Shown in pieces: positions 7,612-14,003 of a DNA stretch of 16,577 nucleotides. Origin of the DNA: DATEAV01 sp964575425 (GTDB taxonomy: Bacteria; Chloroflexota; Anaerolineae; Anaerolineales; E44-bin32); assembly GCA_964575425.1 (NCBI GenBank), contig CAZNRD010000054.1, positions 1 to 16,577 of the forward strand, in the 5' to 3' direction. Numbering within the stretch: position 1 is the first letter of the stretch; each line of letters opens with the position of its first letter. The translations under genes were made by a program, and so were the position numbers. Below the pieces are notes generated by a model. That model was given only the letters and a program-made list of their open reading frames with translations. It made no database searches and was not told the DNA's origin.

Positions 7612-8385
7612 ATGTCCACTGCCGACTACACCCCTTCCGAGCTGATGACCGTCAACGCCGCCCGTCTGCTGCGCGATGGCGACGTCGTCTTTGTCGGCGT
7701 TGGCCTGCCGAACCTGGCCTGCAATCTGGCCCGCCGCACTCGCGCCCCCAACCTGGTGATGATCTACGAGGCCGGTGTCATCGGCGCCCAGCCGGCCCGC
7801 CTGCCGCTCTCGATCGGCGACCCCACGCTGGTCTCGGGCGCGTTGTCGGTGTGCTCGATGTATGAGATCTTCGCCTACTATCTGCAGCGCGGCCTGGTGT
7901 CGGTCGGATTCATGGGCGGCGCGCAGATCGATCGCTATGGCAACGTCAACGCCACCGTCATCGGCGACTACTTCAAGCCCAAGGTGCGCTTGCCCGGTTC
8001 GGGGGGCAGCATGGAGATCGCCGCCTGGGCCGACCGCTGCTACTTCCTCACCCCGCACCAGAAGCGCCGCTTCCCTGAGAAGTGTGACTTCCGCACCTCG
8101 GCCGGCTTCCTCGACGGCAGAGCCTCGCGCCAGGCGGCCGGCCTGCGCGGCAGCGGCCCGGCCGCTGTCGTCACCGACCTCGGGCTGCTCGAGCCCGATG
8201 AAACCGGTGAACTGATCCTCACCGCCGTCCACCCCGGCATCGACCCTGAGCAGGCGCGCCAGAATACAGGCTGGGACCTGCGCCTCTCTCCCTCCCTGCG
8301 GACGACGCCGCCGCCGACGGCGGAAGAGCTCAGCATCCTGCGCGCCTTCGATCCCGATCGCATCTACCTCAGCTCAACAGGCTAG
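7612..8385 (+). CDS. CoA-transferase subunit B (glutaconate CoA-transferase/IpdB-like)
   Basis: A 257-residue beta subunit pairing with the gene upstream. The N-terminus has DGDVVFVGVGLPNLACNLARR, followed by MIYEAGVIGAQP. Glu53 in that block sits almost exactly where the glutaconate CoA-transferase beta subunit carries its catalytic Glu, which supports a real transferase. Later landmarks are SVGFMGGAQIDRYGNVNAT, LPGSGGSMEIAAWADRCY and a late AVVTDLGLLEPDETGEL. Start ATG 7612 is chosen for GGAGG ten bases upstream and the short intercistronic gap; a longer in-frame reading from 7345 would overlap subunit A. Physiological acid substrates are unknown. Confidence 0.88.
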   Translation: MSTADYTPSELMTVNAARLLRDGDVVFVGVGLPNLACNLARRTRAPNLVMIYEAGVIGAQPARLPLSIGDPTLVSGALSVCSMYEIFAYYLQRGLVSVGFMGGAQIDRYGNVNATVIGDYFKPKVRLPGSGGSMEIAAWADRCYFLTPHQKRRFPEKCDFRTSAGFLDGRASRQAAGLRGSGPAAVVTDLGLLEPDETGELILTAVHPGIDPEQARQNTGWDLRLSPSLRTTPPPTAEELSILRAFDPDRIYLSSTG

Positions 8386-8407
8386 GACACACCTAGGCCG
8401 CACCCTG

Positions 8408-9349
8408 ATGGACACTGCACCCAGACCCAATCCGCCGCGCCCCTCTGCCCTGCGCTCTCTGTTCCTCTCCCGCGACGGCCGCCCTCGAGCCGCCTGGCGG
8501 CTGCTGTTGCACGGCGCGCTGCTCCTCATCCTGTGGCTCGCGCTCCTGACTCCGCTCCTCCTCGCCGTCGCATTGCAGCAAGGCGGCGCGGCGCGACTTC
8601 GTCCCGATTCCCTCGAACTGCTGATGGCCTCCAGCGCAGCGATGTGCCTCGCCACCCTGGCAGCCACCTGGCTTGCACGCCGCCTCTTCGACCGCCGCTC
8701 CCTGCGCTCTCTCGGTCTTGCACTGGACGGCATCGGCGCGCGCGATTTTCTCGTCGGCCTGGGCATCGCCTTCTGCATGATGGGGACCATCTTCCTGATC
8801 CACCTTGCCGCCGGCTGGCTCATCCTCGAAGGTTGGGGATGGGAGCAGCTACGCTGGCCTGTTGCCCTGCGCGGCGTGCTCTTGAGCCTTGCCCTCTATC
8901 TGCTGGTGGGCTTCCAGGAGGAGCTGCTCTTCCGCGGCTATCAACTGCAGAATCTCATCGAGGCCACGAATCTGCCTCTTGGCCTGATCGCCTCCGCGCT
9001 CCTCTTCGCAGCAGCACACCTCGCCAATCCCAGCGCCTCCTGGCTCGCATTCCTCGGCATCGCCCTCGCCGGCCTCCTCCTCGCCTTCGCGTGGCTCCGC
9101 ACACGAAGCCTGTGGCTTGCCATCGGTCTTCACACGGGATGGAACTTCTTCGAGGGCACCCTCTTCGGTTTCCCCGTGAGCGGCCTCGACGGCTTCCATC
9201 TCATCCGCCACCACGTCCGCGGTCCCACGCTGCTCACCGGCGGCGCCTTCGGCCCGGAAGCCGGGCTCGTGCTCATCCCCGGCATTGTGTTGGCAGCTTA
9301 TCTCATAATTCGCTACACACGGCGCCCCTCCAGGCTCGTCTCAGCCTGA
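8408..9349 (+). CDS. CPBP-family intramembrane metalloprotease (CAAX/Abi)
   Basis: A 313-residue integral membrane protein with about seven to eight hydrophobic segments, the first at about residues 31-56. It has all three CPBP motifs: EELLFRGY (E171, E172, R176), a His in AAAHLANP (H204) and GLHTGWN (H242, N246). These residues form the membrane-embedded active site of Rce1-type proteases. Bacterial members do varied jobs, including maturation of bacteriocins, immunity and membrane signalling; nothing around it tells which. It begins 22 nt after the CoA-transferase pair and could be cotranscribed, though the Shine-Dalgarno is weak and a short CTAGG/CCTAG repeat lies in the gap. Confidence 0.85.
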   Translation: MDTAPRPNPPRPSALRSLFLSRDGRPRAAWRLLLHGALLLILWLALLTPLLLAVALQQGGAARLRPDSLELLMASSAAMCLATLAATWLARRLFDRRSLRSLGLALDGIGARDFLVGLGIAFCMMGTIFLIHLAAGWLILEGWGWEQLRWPVALRGVLLSLALYLLVGFQEELLFRGYQLQNLIEATNLPLGLIASALLFAAAHLANPSASWLAFLGIALAGLLLAFAWLRTRSLWLAIGLHTGWNFFEGTLFGFPVSGLDGFHLIRHHVRGPTLLTGGAFGPEAGLVLIPGIVLAAYLIIRYTRRPSRLVSA

Positions 9350-9538
9350 TCACCCTGCCTCGCTCGCCGCTCTTTCGCTTAGCTGCCGCCTCTGCTGCAT
9401 GCCCATCCAGCACAGCTAGCCTGCGATAAGTGTCGAAACCCACTTCGCGGCGTCCGTCCGCACCATCTTGCCTTCCCGCTGCCGCGTTCGCGGCCGTCAT
9501 TCCCTCTTGACAAACCCGCCGAAATCATCCCTCTTGCA

Positions 9539-9567
9539 CTGGCATTGACAAAAGAATCGTGTACACT
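9539..9567 (+). promoter_or_regulatory. candidate promoter upstream of the ATP-grasp gene
   Basis: The 258-nt gap 9350-9607 has no gene that I can support. A TACACT -10-like hexamer at 9562-9567 has CTGGCA at 9539-9544, spaced 17 nt. The hexamer is part of an 8-bp palindrome GTGTACAC (9560-9567 region). A better -35 look-alike, TTGACA at 9545-9550, is too close (11 nt) to use the same -10. The call is weak. Confidence 0.3.
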
Positions 9568-9607
9568 TGCGCATGACACTGGATTCGAGGCCAGAAGGGA
9601 GTGAAGC

Positions 9608-10630
9608 ATGCCCACCTTCAAGCAACGGACGGACGTGCCCGTCTTGCTGCTTCACAATCTTGACCCATCATGGGAAACGAAGGACCTCAATGAGGCCCGC
9701 GCCGACGCGTGCACGCTCGAAGTAGCGCTCGCCGGAATCGGCCACCCTATCACGAGCGTAGCTGTCAGTGAACCCGATCTGCCGGCTCGCCTCGCGCCTT
9801 TCGATCCCAACGAGTTTGTCGTCTTCAACTACTGCGAGGCCATCCCGGGTATTCCGCGCAGCGATGCGATCGTGGCGCAGACGCTGTCAAAATTGCGGTT
9901 CACCTATACGGGCTCGCCCCCCGAAGTGATCGCAATGAGCTGGAACAAGGAGAGAATCAAACGAATCCTTGATTGCTCCGGAGTGCCGACGCCGGCGTGG
10001 CGCATCTACACCGATTCCAACGTCGTCGGCTGGAAGCTCTTCCCTGCCATCGTCAAGCCCATGCTGGAACACTCTAGTTATGGAGTGTCGTCGGAGGCAG
10101 TGGTGCTCAGCCCGATCGAATTGCGCCGACGGGTGGAGTTCATCCTCGACGAGTACAGGCAACCAGCACTGGTGGAGGACTTCATCAACGGACGCGAGTT
10201 CCTCGTCTCGCTGTGGGGCGATGGCGTCGTGCAGATGCTGCCGCCGGCCGAGATGGACTACGGCGCGTACGAGGACATCCATCAGCGCCTGTACACCTAC
10301 GAGGCCAAGTTCGAGACCGAGTCTGACCCCTTCAACAAGATCGACATGCTCATGCCAGCACCGCTGACCGAGGCGGAGTACCGTCTGCTGGAGAAGACCG
10401 CTCAGGCCGTCTATCGGGCTTGCTTCTGCCGCGACTACGCGCGCATCGACGTCCGGCTGCGCGACGGCCGGTTCTACGTCCTTGACGTCAATCCCAATCC
10501 GATGATCTCGGAATGGACGAGCATGACAGCCGCGGCGGAGAGCTGCGGCCTCTCCTACGGCGACATGCTCAGCTACCTGGTGAACTTCGCCGCGCTGCGC
10601 CACCCCCGCTTCAGACGCCTGTTGCTCTGA
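9608..10630 (+). CDS. D-alanine-D-alanine ligase-like ATP-grasp enzyme
   Basis: A 340-residue ATP-grasp protein. The N-terminal domain ends with VFNYCEAIPGIP and FTYTGSPPEVIAMSWNKERIKRIL, the Ddl-type pre-ATP-grasp junction. Then come PAIVKPMLEHSSYGV (ATP lysine and flexible loop), ALVEDFINGREF (adenine-contacting segment), and YARIDVRLRDGRFYVLDVNPNPM near the C-terminus, which holds the Mg-binding acidic and Asn residues. Family members ligate a carboxyl group to an amine or hydroxy acid via an acyl phosphate. The gene is not beside peptidoglycan genes of the dcw type, and the protein diverges from textbook Ddl, so a different dipeptide or natural-product substrate is plausible. AAGGGAG precedes the ATG. 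The gene is monocistronic: a hairpin terminator follows. Confidence 0.85.
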   Translation: MPTFKQRTDVPVLLLHNLDPSWETKDLNEARADACTLEVALAGIGHPITSVAVSEPDLPARLAPFDPNEFVVFNYCEAIPGIPRSDAIVAQTLSKLRFTYTGSPPEVIAMSWNKERIKRILDCSGVPTPAWRIYTDSNVVGWKLFPAIVKPMLEHSSYGVSSEAVVLSPIELRRRVEFILDEYRQPALVEDFINGREFLVSLWGDGVVQMLPPAEMDYGAYEDIHQRLYTYEAKFETESDPFNKIDMLMPAPLTEAEYRLLEKTAQAVYRACFCRDYARIDVRLRDGRFYVLDVNPNPMISEWTSMTAAAESCGLSYGDMLSYLVNFAALRHPRFRRLLL

Positions 10631-10640
10631 CCCAGCCGCT

Positions 10641-10668
10641 CATCGGCGAGCTCGCGGGCTCGCCGATG
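10641..10668 (+). terminator. Rho-independent terminator-like hairpin after the ATP-grasp gene
   Basis: Perfect 11-bp inverted repeat CATCGGCGAGC (10641-10651) and GCTCGCCGATG (10658-10668) with a 6-nt loop, beginning 10 nt after the stop codon. It is followed by CATTTCCC, so the U-tract is short. A second small hairpin (CCGTC/GACGG, 10708-10721) lies downstream. Confidence 0.7.
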
Positions 10669-10743
10669 CATTTCCCTCCAACCTTCCCTCCACAACCCCA
10701 AGGGATGCCGTCTCCGGACGGCGAGGGCGCCAGTGGTTGTGTC

Positions 10744-10772
10744 TTGACAGTGTAGAACATCTGTTCTATACT
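10744..10772 (+). promoter_or_regulatory. sigma70-type promoter for the membrane protein/lytic transglycosylase pair
   Basis: A consensus -35 TTGACA (10744-10749) and a TATACT -10 (10767-10772) are separated by exactly 17 nt. This is the best promoter in the window. The transcript would start about 25 nt before an AGGAGG ribosome site (10795-10800) and the ATG at 10806. Confidence 0.82.
10753..10768. promoter_or_regulatory. LexA-like operator (SOS box) overlapping the promoter
   Basis: TAGAACATCTGTTCTA is an almost perfect 16-bp palindrome with core GAAC-N4-GTTC, the form of SOS box bound by LexA in Bacillus, actinobacteria and relatives. It lies in the spacer of the promoter and runs into the -10, exactly where a bound repressor would block RNA polymerase. 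The palindrome is read directly; identity of the repressor is inferred. Confidence 0.65.
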
Positions 10773-10805
10773 CCTGACACTCTAGACAGACCGAAGGAGG
10801 CTGCC

Positions 10806-11522
10806 ATGTCCACCTTCAGCGCCCGCTCTCGCCCTGCCCTTCTCATCTCCGCGAAACCGGCACTGGCCGCTCTGCGGAGGTTCTGGTCAAGCCTCTCGAT
10901 CTCCAGGGGCCTGACCTTTGGCCTGATCATCCTCGGCGGCATGATCGGCTTTGAGCTGTTCAACTACAGCACCACGGAGTTCGCCCTTGGTGACCTGTTG
11001 GGCGAGCCTCGCTTCGCCGGAATGCGCTGGGCAACCATCCTGGCCTTGGCCTTCTGCGCCATAGACTTCGCCGGCATTGCCCGTCTGTTCACCCCTCAAC
11101 GCGGGCGCCAGGATGCCGGAGAGGTCTGGTACCTTCTGGGCGCGTGGTTCCTGGCGGCGACGATGAACGCTATCCTCACCTGGTGGGGTGTCTCCCTGGC
11201 ACTGCTGAGTCATGAAAGCCTGGGCAACGAGATCCTCGGCCGCGACACCCTCCTCAGCACCGTCCCCGTCTTCGTCGCCGTCCTGGTGTGGCTCATCCGC
11301 GTGCTGATGATCGGCACCCTGACACTCGCCGGCGCGCGGCTCTTCACCCAAGAGAACCGCTCCGCGGTCCCTCCCTCGCCCTCCATCGACCGTCGTTTCC
11401 GCACCTCAACCGTCACAATGCGGGAGCCGATGGAACAGAACATGACGCGGCCCCTGCGCCCCGCACCCAAGCCCAACGGTCATCATCAGCCGCTCGCTGC
11501 CAGCCGCGCAAACCATCCGTAG
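10806..11522 (+). CDS. four-helix membrane protein of unknown function, probably LexA-controlled
   Basis: A 238-residue protein I do not recognise as a named family. The first ~30 residues are basic. Four hydrophobic segments follow at about 35-53 (GLTFGLIILGGMIGFELF), 75-95, 107-135 and 150-180. A polar tail of about 55 residues rich in Pro, Arg and Ser follows. The start has AGGAGG five bases upstream. The gene lies directly under the strong promoter with the GAAC-N4-GTTC palindrome, so it is probably induced on DNA damage. The lytic transglycosylase gene begins 7 nt after its stop, so the two are likely one transcription unit. A membrane protein paired with a wall-cutting enzyme suggests envelope work such as conjugation, lysis or secretion, but that is only context. 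Confidence 0.75.
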   Translation: MSTFSARSRPALLISAKPALAALRRFWSSLSISRGLTFGLIILGGMIGFELFNYSTTEFALGDLLGEPRFAGMRWATILALAFCAIDFAGIARLFTPQRGRQDAGEVWYLLGAWFLAATMNAILTWWGVSLALLSHESLGNEILGRDTLLSTVPVFVAVLVWLIRVLMIGTLTLAGARLFTQENRSAVPPSPSIDRRFRTSTVTMREPMEQNMTRPLRPAPKPNGHHQPLAASRANHP

Positions 11523-11529
11523 GTCGGCC

Positions 11530-12282
11530 ATGCGGCCGGTCACCGGAGCCTCTTCCATCCGCCGCAGCCTCCCGGGGATGGATCCCCTCCCCGGGAGGCT
11601 GGCTGCCGGCGACCCGAGCCTGCGCGCTGGCATCCCGCTCTCTCTTGCTCTCCTTCTGATCCTCATCAGCATGCGCTGCGCCAAGCCGCTGGCCGCGCAG
11701 CTGCGCGCCGCTCGGACACAGTCTCCCAATTCCGCCGCCGCGGCAGCTCAGGTCGGCTCCGCATCCCCGTCCCCTTCACTCTCCGTCGTCTTCTCGCCCT
11801 CAGTCCTCGCCTGGAGTGATCAAATCCTTCAGTGGTCCCATCGGTATCAGCTCGACCCAGACCTGATCGCCACGGTCATGCAGATCGAATCGTGCGGCGA
11901 TCCCACAGCCGTGTCATCCGCCGGGGCTGCAGGTTTGTTCCAGGTCATGCCCTTTCATTTCCTCGAAGGGGAGAATCCCTTCCATCCGGAAGACAACGCG
12001 CGTCGCGGGCTGTCGTACCTGGCCGCCTGCCTCGCACACGCCGATGGAGAAGTGGCCCTGGCCCTTGCGGCATACAACGGTGGGCAGAGCTTGCTCGCCC
12101 TGCCCACCGAACGCTGGCCCGCCGAAACCCGACGGTACGTGATGTGGGGGACTTCGATCCTGCGCGAGATTCGGGCCGGGACCGGAGAAAGCCCCACCCT
12201 CAGGCAGTGGCTTGCTGCCGGAGGCGAAAGCCTCTGCCGGCGTGCCGCAAGTCAGCCCTCGCTGCCAGCATCTATCCCCTAA
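11530..12282 (+). CDS. membrane-anchored lytic transglycosylase, SLT domain
   Basis: A 250-residue protein with a hydrophobic signal anchor at about residues 33-51 (IPLSLALLLILIS), an Ala/Ser/Pro-rich linker to about 90, and a soluble lytic transglycosylase (goose-lysozyme-like) domain to about 220. The catalytic Glu is E120 in VMQIESCGDP, followed by SSAGAAGLFQVMP and the ALAAYNGG motif (Y182). Such enzymes cleave the MurNAc-GlcNAc bond of peptidoglycan to make anhydro-muropeptides. It starts 7 nt after the membrane-protein gene and has only a weak ribosome site, so translation may be coupled. The start is uncertain: in-frame ATGs also lie at 11578 and just before the domain linker, and a strong hairpin (11565-11601) sits between the first two. 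Small SLT enzymes of this kind accompany conjugation systems and phage-like elements. Confidence 0.83.
   Translation: MRPVTGASSIRRSLPGMDPLPGRLAAGDPSLRAGIPLSLALLLILISMRCAKPLAAQLRAARTQSPNSAAAAAQVGSASPSPSLSVVFSPSVLAWSDQILQWSHRYQLDPDLIATVMQIESCGDPTAVSSAGAAGLFQVMPFHFLEGENPFHPEDNARRGLSYLAACLAHADGEVALALAAYNGGQSLLALPTERWPAETRRYVMWGTSILREIRAGTGESPTLRQWLAAGGESLCRRAASQPSLPASIP
11565..11601. repeat. 14-bp perfect inverted repeat at the 5' end of the transglycosylase gene
   Basis: CAGCCTCCCGGGGA (11565-11578) is matched exactly by TCCCCGGGAGGCTG (11588-11601) with a 9-nt loop. No U-tract follows. As RNA it would be an extremely stable stem just inside the first possible reading frame, and could limit read-through or translation from the upstream start. 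Confidence 0.75.
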
Positions 12283-12289
12283 CGCACTG

Positions 12290-12493
12290 CGCGTTCTGAA
12301 GGATCGCTTTCGGGCACACATGGCCCCGGCAGACCGACTGCCCGAAGCGGTCGCCGTCCGATGAAACCTCCGTCCTCATCGGCTTTCCCTCGGGCGGCAA
12401 CTCGCTGAGCAACACTTCCCTTTCACTGCATGCAACGCTACCTCCATCTCCCCCCGATGAGAGTGTGCAATCCAGCAGCCGATCGACAAACCC
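12290..12493 (-). pseudogene. possible histidine kinase remnant
   Basis: In one minus frame the segment reads FVDRLLDCTLSSGG followed by SEREVLLSEL and later TEVSSDGDRFGQ. This resembles the stretch after the phospho-histidine helix of sensor kinases (a VDxLLxLxRLxSG...VxLSEL type pattern). No complete H, N or G box is visible, and it has no plausible start. Its position directly downstream of a decayed response regulator makes a kinase remnant reasonable. Evidence is a weak resemblance only. Confidence 0.25.
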
Positions 12494-12534
12494 ATCCGGG
12501 TTCCGTTGATGCGCAGACGGTTGCATGAACTATC

Positions 12535-12757
12535 GATGCGGCAGACGCGCTCGTAGAGGTGAAGCGGTTCCTGCCAGATTATGCCGGACAAGCATCCAGT
12601 TGAGAAGGACCAGCTCCGGCGGGTTCTCTCAAGCCCCTTGCAGCCCGGTCGCTCCCTCGGCGCAAACATCGACGCGGCAGCCTCCGCAAGTCATGCCTCG
12701 ACGTAGCAACTGGAGGACGGCCTCTTCGTCCTCGATGACGAGAATACGTTCGCGCAT
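12535..12757 (-). pseudogene. decayed response regulator (receiver domain remnant)
   Basis: From an ATG at 12757 the minus strand reads MRERILVIEDEEAVLQLLRR, a standard receiver-domain start with its acidic pocket. The frame meets TGA at codon 43 (12631-12629), then continues in the same frame as ENPPELVLLNWML, the region of the phospho-acceptor. There the Asp is Asn (codon 53, AAC at 12601-12599). A frameshift follows, after which LSGIIWQE...ERVCRI in another frame resembles the LPGMDGLE...CRR(I/L)R stretch. The rest of the receiver and the DNA-binding domain are missing. One stop, one catalytic substitution and one frameshift within 75 codons mark a dead gene. It sits between the end of rplL and the convergent transglycosylase gene; otherwise the 557-nt gap 12283-12839 holds only a possible kinase scrap and the rplL hairpin. 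Confidence 0.65.
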
Positions 12758-12797
12758 TGATTCCCCGTGGCGGCACTGCGATCAGCCACGGCGTCGT

Positions 12798-12827
12798 AGG
12801 TGGGGCCGCGCCGCTGCGGCCCCACCT
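12798..12827 (-). terminator. rplL: terminator-like hairpin after rplL
   Basis: A perfect 12-bp inverted repeat, AGGTGGGGCCGC and GCGGCCCCACCT, with a 6-nt loop, lies 13 nt past the rplL stop. On the minus strand no run of T follows, so termination may be of the weak-U type found in GC-rich genomes. It marks the end of the ribosomal transcript, with no rpoB following. Confidence 0.7.
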
Positions 12828-12839
12828 TCCGCCACAACA

Positions 12840-13226
12840 CTAGACCAGCTCGACCGTGGCGCCGACGGCCTCAAGCTTGCTCTTCGCGTCCATCGCCGCC
12901 TCTTTGCCCACCTGCTCCAGCACCTTGGCCCCGGCGGTCTCGGCGAGGTCCTTGGCGTCCTTCAGCCCCAGGTTGGTGATCTGGCGGATGATGCGGATGA
13001 CGTCTATCTTCTTGGGGCCGACATCCTTGAGGACGACAGTGAACTCAGTCTTCTCCTCCACTGCCTCCGCCGCCGCTGCACCCGCAGGCGCGCCAGGCAT
13101 GGCCGCTATCGCCACCGGCGCTGCCGCCGAGACACCCCATTTCTCCTCGAGCATCTTCGTCAGCTCGGCTGCTTCCAGCACAGTGAGCTTGCTCAGCTCC
13201 TCTACAAGCTTCTCCAGATTCGCCAT
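12840..13226 (-). CDS. rplL: 50S ribosomal protein L7/L12
   Basis: A 128-residue stalk protein. The N-terminal dimerisation region (MANLEKLVEELSKLTVLEAAELTKMLEEKW) is followed by an Ala/Pro-rich hinge at about residues 35-55. The C-terminal factor-binding domain includes EKTEFTVVLKDVGPKKIDVIRIIRQ and LGLKDAKDLAE. Four to six copies sit on L10 and recruit elongation factors. GGAGAAAGGA precedes the ATG. It follows rplJ after 63 nt and closes the cluster; its level is probably set with rplJ by the L10 leader. Confidence 0.97.
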   Translation of the reverse strand: MANLEKLVEELSKLTVLEAAELTKMLEEKWGVSAAAPVAIAAMPGAPAGAAAAEAVEEKTEFTVVLKDVGPKKIDVIRIIRQITNLGLKDAKDLAETAGAKVLEQVGKEAAMDAKSKLEAVGATVELV

Positions 13227-13289
13227 CGCAGTATCCTTTCTCCTGTTTCTCGGTCGCGGTTCTCCAATCCTATGTCCCTCACTCGCCTC

Positions 13290-13817
13290 TCAGGCAGCGG
13301 CGCTGCTCTCGGCGTAGGCCTTCACAACACTCACGAGCTGGCGCACCGAGCCGGCGAGCGCCCCTGCCACACGGCCAGCCGGAGCCTGCAGCAGGCCCAG
13401 GAGCCGTGCCCGCAGGATCGGCAGCGGCGGCAGCTCGGCCAGAGCCTCCATCTGCCGCGCTCCGTAGAGCTGCCCCCCCAGCAAGCCGCCCTTCACGCGC
13501 ACGAACTCCGACTGCTTGCTGGCATCGACGATCATCTTCACCAGAGCCAGCGGGTCTTCTCCGGCGAAGCCGATCGCCGTCGTCCCCCTCAGGGCCTCCT
13601 CCGGCACCGGAAGCCCCGCCTGCGTGAAGGCCCGCCTGGCCAGCCGGTTCTGCACGACGTGGAACTCGGCTCCCAGCTCGCGCGCCTTGCGCCGCAGGTC
13701 CTCCAGGTCCCTGACCCTCAGGCCCGAGTAGGTGGCCAGGACCACGCCGCCGCTGCGCTCCAGCAGCTCCTGGTACCGGGCGATGAGTGCCTGTTTTCCC
13801 TCCTTGGTGATGGCCAA
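13290..13817 (-). CDS. rplJ: 50S ribosomal protein L10 (TTG start)
   Basis: L10 anchors the L7/L12 dimers to the ribosome. I place the start at TTG 13817, giving 175 residues beginning MAITKEGKQALIARYQ, the usual L10 N-terminus. The anti-SD match AAGGAGGTGA (13832-13823) is eight bases upstream of this TTG. An in-frame GTG at 13826 lies inside that Shine-Dalgarno sequence and cannot be served by it. Family landmarks are VVLATYSGLRVRDLEDLRRKAR, FHVVQNRLARRAF and GTTAIGFAGEDPLALVKMI. The Ala-rich end is the L12-binding tail. A 177-nt leader with an L10-type structure and an attenuator hairpin precedes it. Confidence 0.95.
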   Translation of the reverse strand: MAITKEGKQALIARYQELLERSGGVVLATYSGLRVRDLEDLRRKARELGAEFHVVQNRLARRAFTQAGLPVPEEALRGTTAIGFAGEDPLALVKMIVDASKQSEFVRVKGGLLGGQLYGARQMEALAELPPLPILRARLLGLLQAPAGRVAGALAGSVRQLVSVVKAYAESSAAA

Positions 13818-13841
13818 CGTTCTCACCTCCTTCCAACAAAC

Positions 13842-13879
13842 GAGTCTTTGCTTCGCGAAGTGCGCCGATGCAAAGACTC
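13842..13879 (-). terminator. attenuator hairpin in the rplJ leader
   Basis: GAGTCTTTGC and GCAAAGACTC form a perfect 10-bp stem (13842-13851 with 13870-13879), with inner palindrome TTCGCGAA extending pairing in the loop. It is followed on the minus strand by GTTTGTT and then the rplJ Shine-Dalgarno. Position and shape suit a terminator that controls read-through from rplA into rplJ-rplL. Confidence 0.6.
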
Positions 13880-13995
13880 ACCTGGCCCACTGGGGCCGCT
13901 GCGGAAGGATCCCGCGTGCGTCTTCACCTCGGCAGGAGATTGAGCCCTCTAGCGCAGGGCGCCTGCTGTCTTCGGCGAAGCAAGTTGTCTGCTCG
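13880..13995 (-). ncRNA. L10 leader (ribosomal protein L10-L12 autoregulatory RNA)
   Basis: The rplA-rplJ gap contains, on the minus strand, GACAGCAGGC (13970-13961) and CCTGCCGAGG (13936-13927). These are the signature halves of the L10 leader, in which GCAGG pairs with CCTGC beside a conserved GAGG bulge/turn. Known L10 leaders bind the L10-(L12)4 complex and repress rplJ-rplL when it is in excess. Here a hairpin attenuator lies just downstream, so control could be transcriptional. Boundaries are approximate. Confidence 0.8.
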
Positions 13996-14003
13996 CTCCC
14001 GTT

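Noticed and set aside
9507..9550. Two TTGACA hexamers (9507 and 9545) as -35 elements
   Set aside because: Neither has a -10-like hexamer at 16-18 nt; kept only as part of a low-confidence promoter region.
12284..12297. Short inverted repeat AACGC/GCGTT after the transglycosylase stop as a terminator
   Set aside because: Only five pairs and no T-run.
12525..13943. Plus-strand open frame of 472 codons
   Set aside because: It runs antisense through rplL, rplJ and the L10 leader; the composition (Arg/Leu/Gln-rich) is that of a shadow frame.
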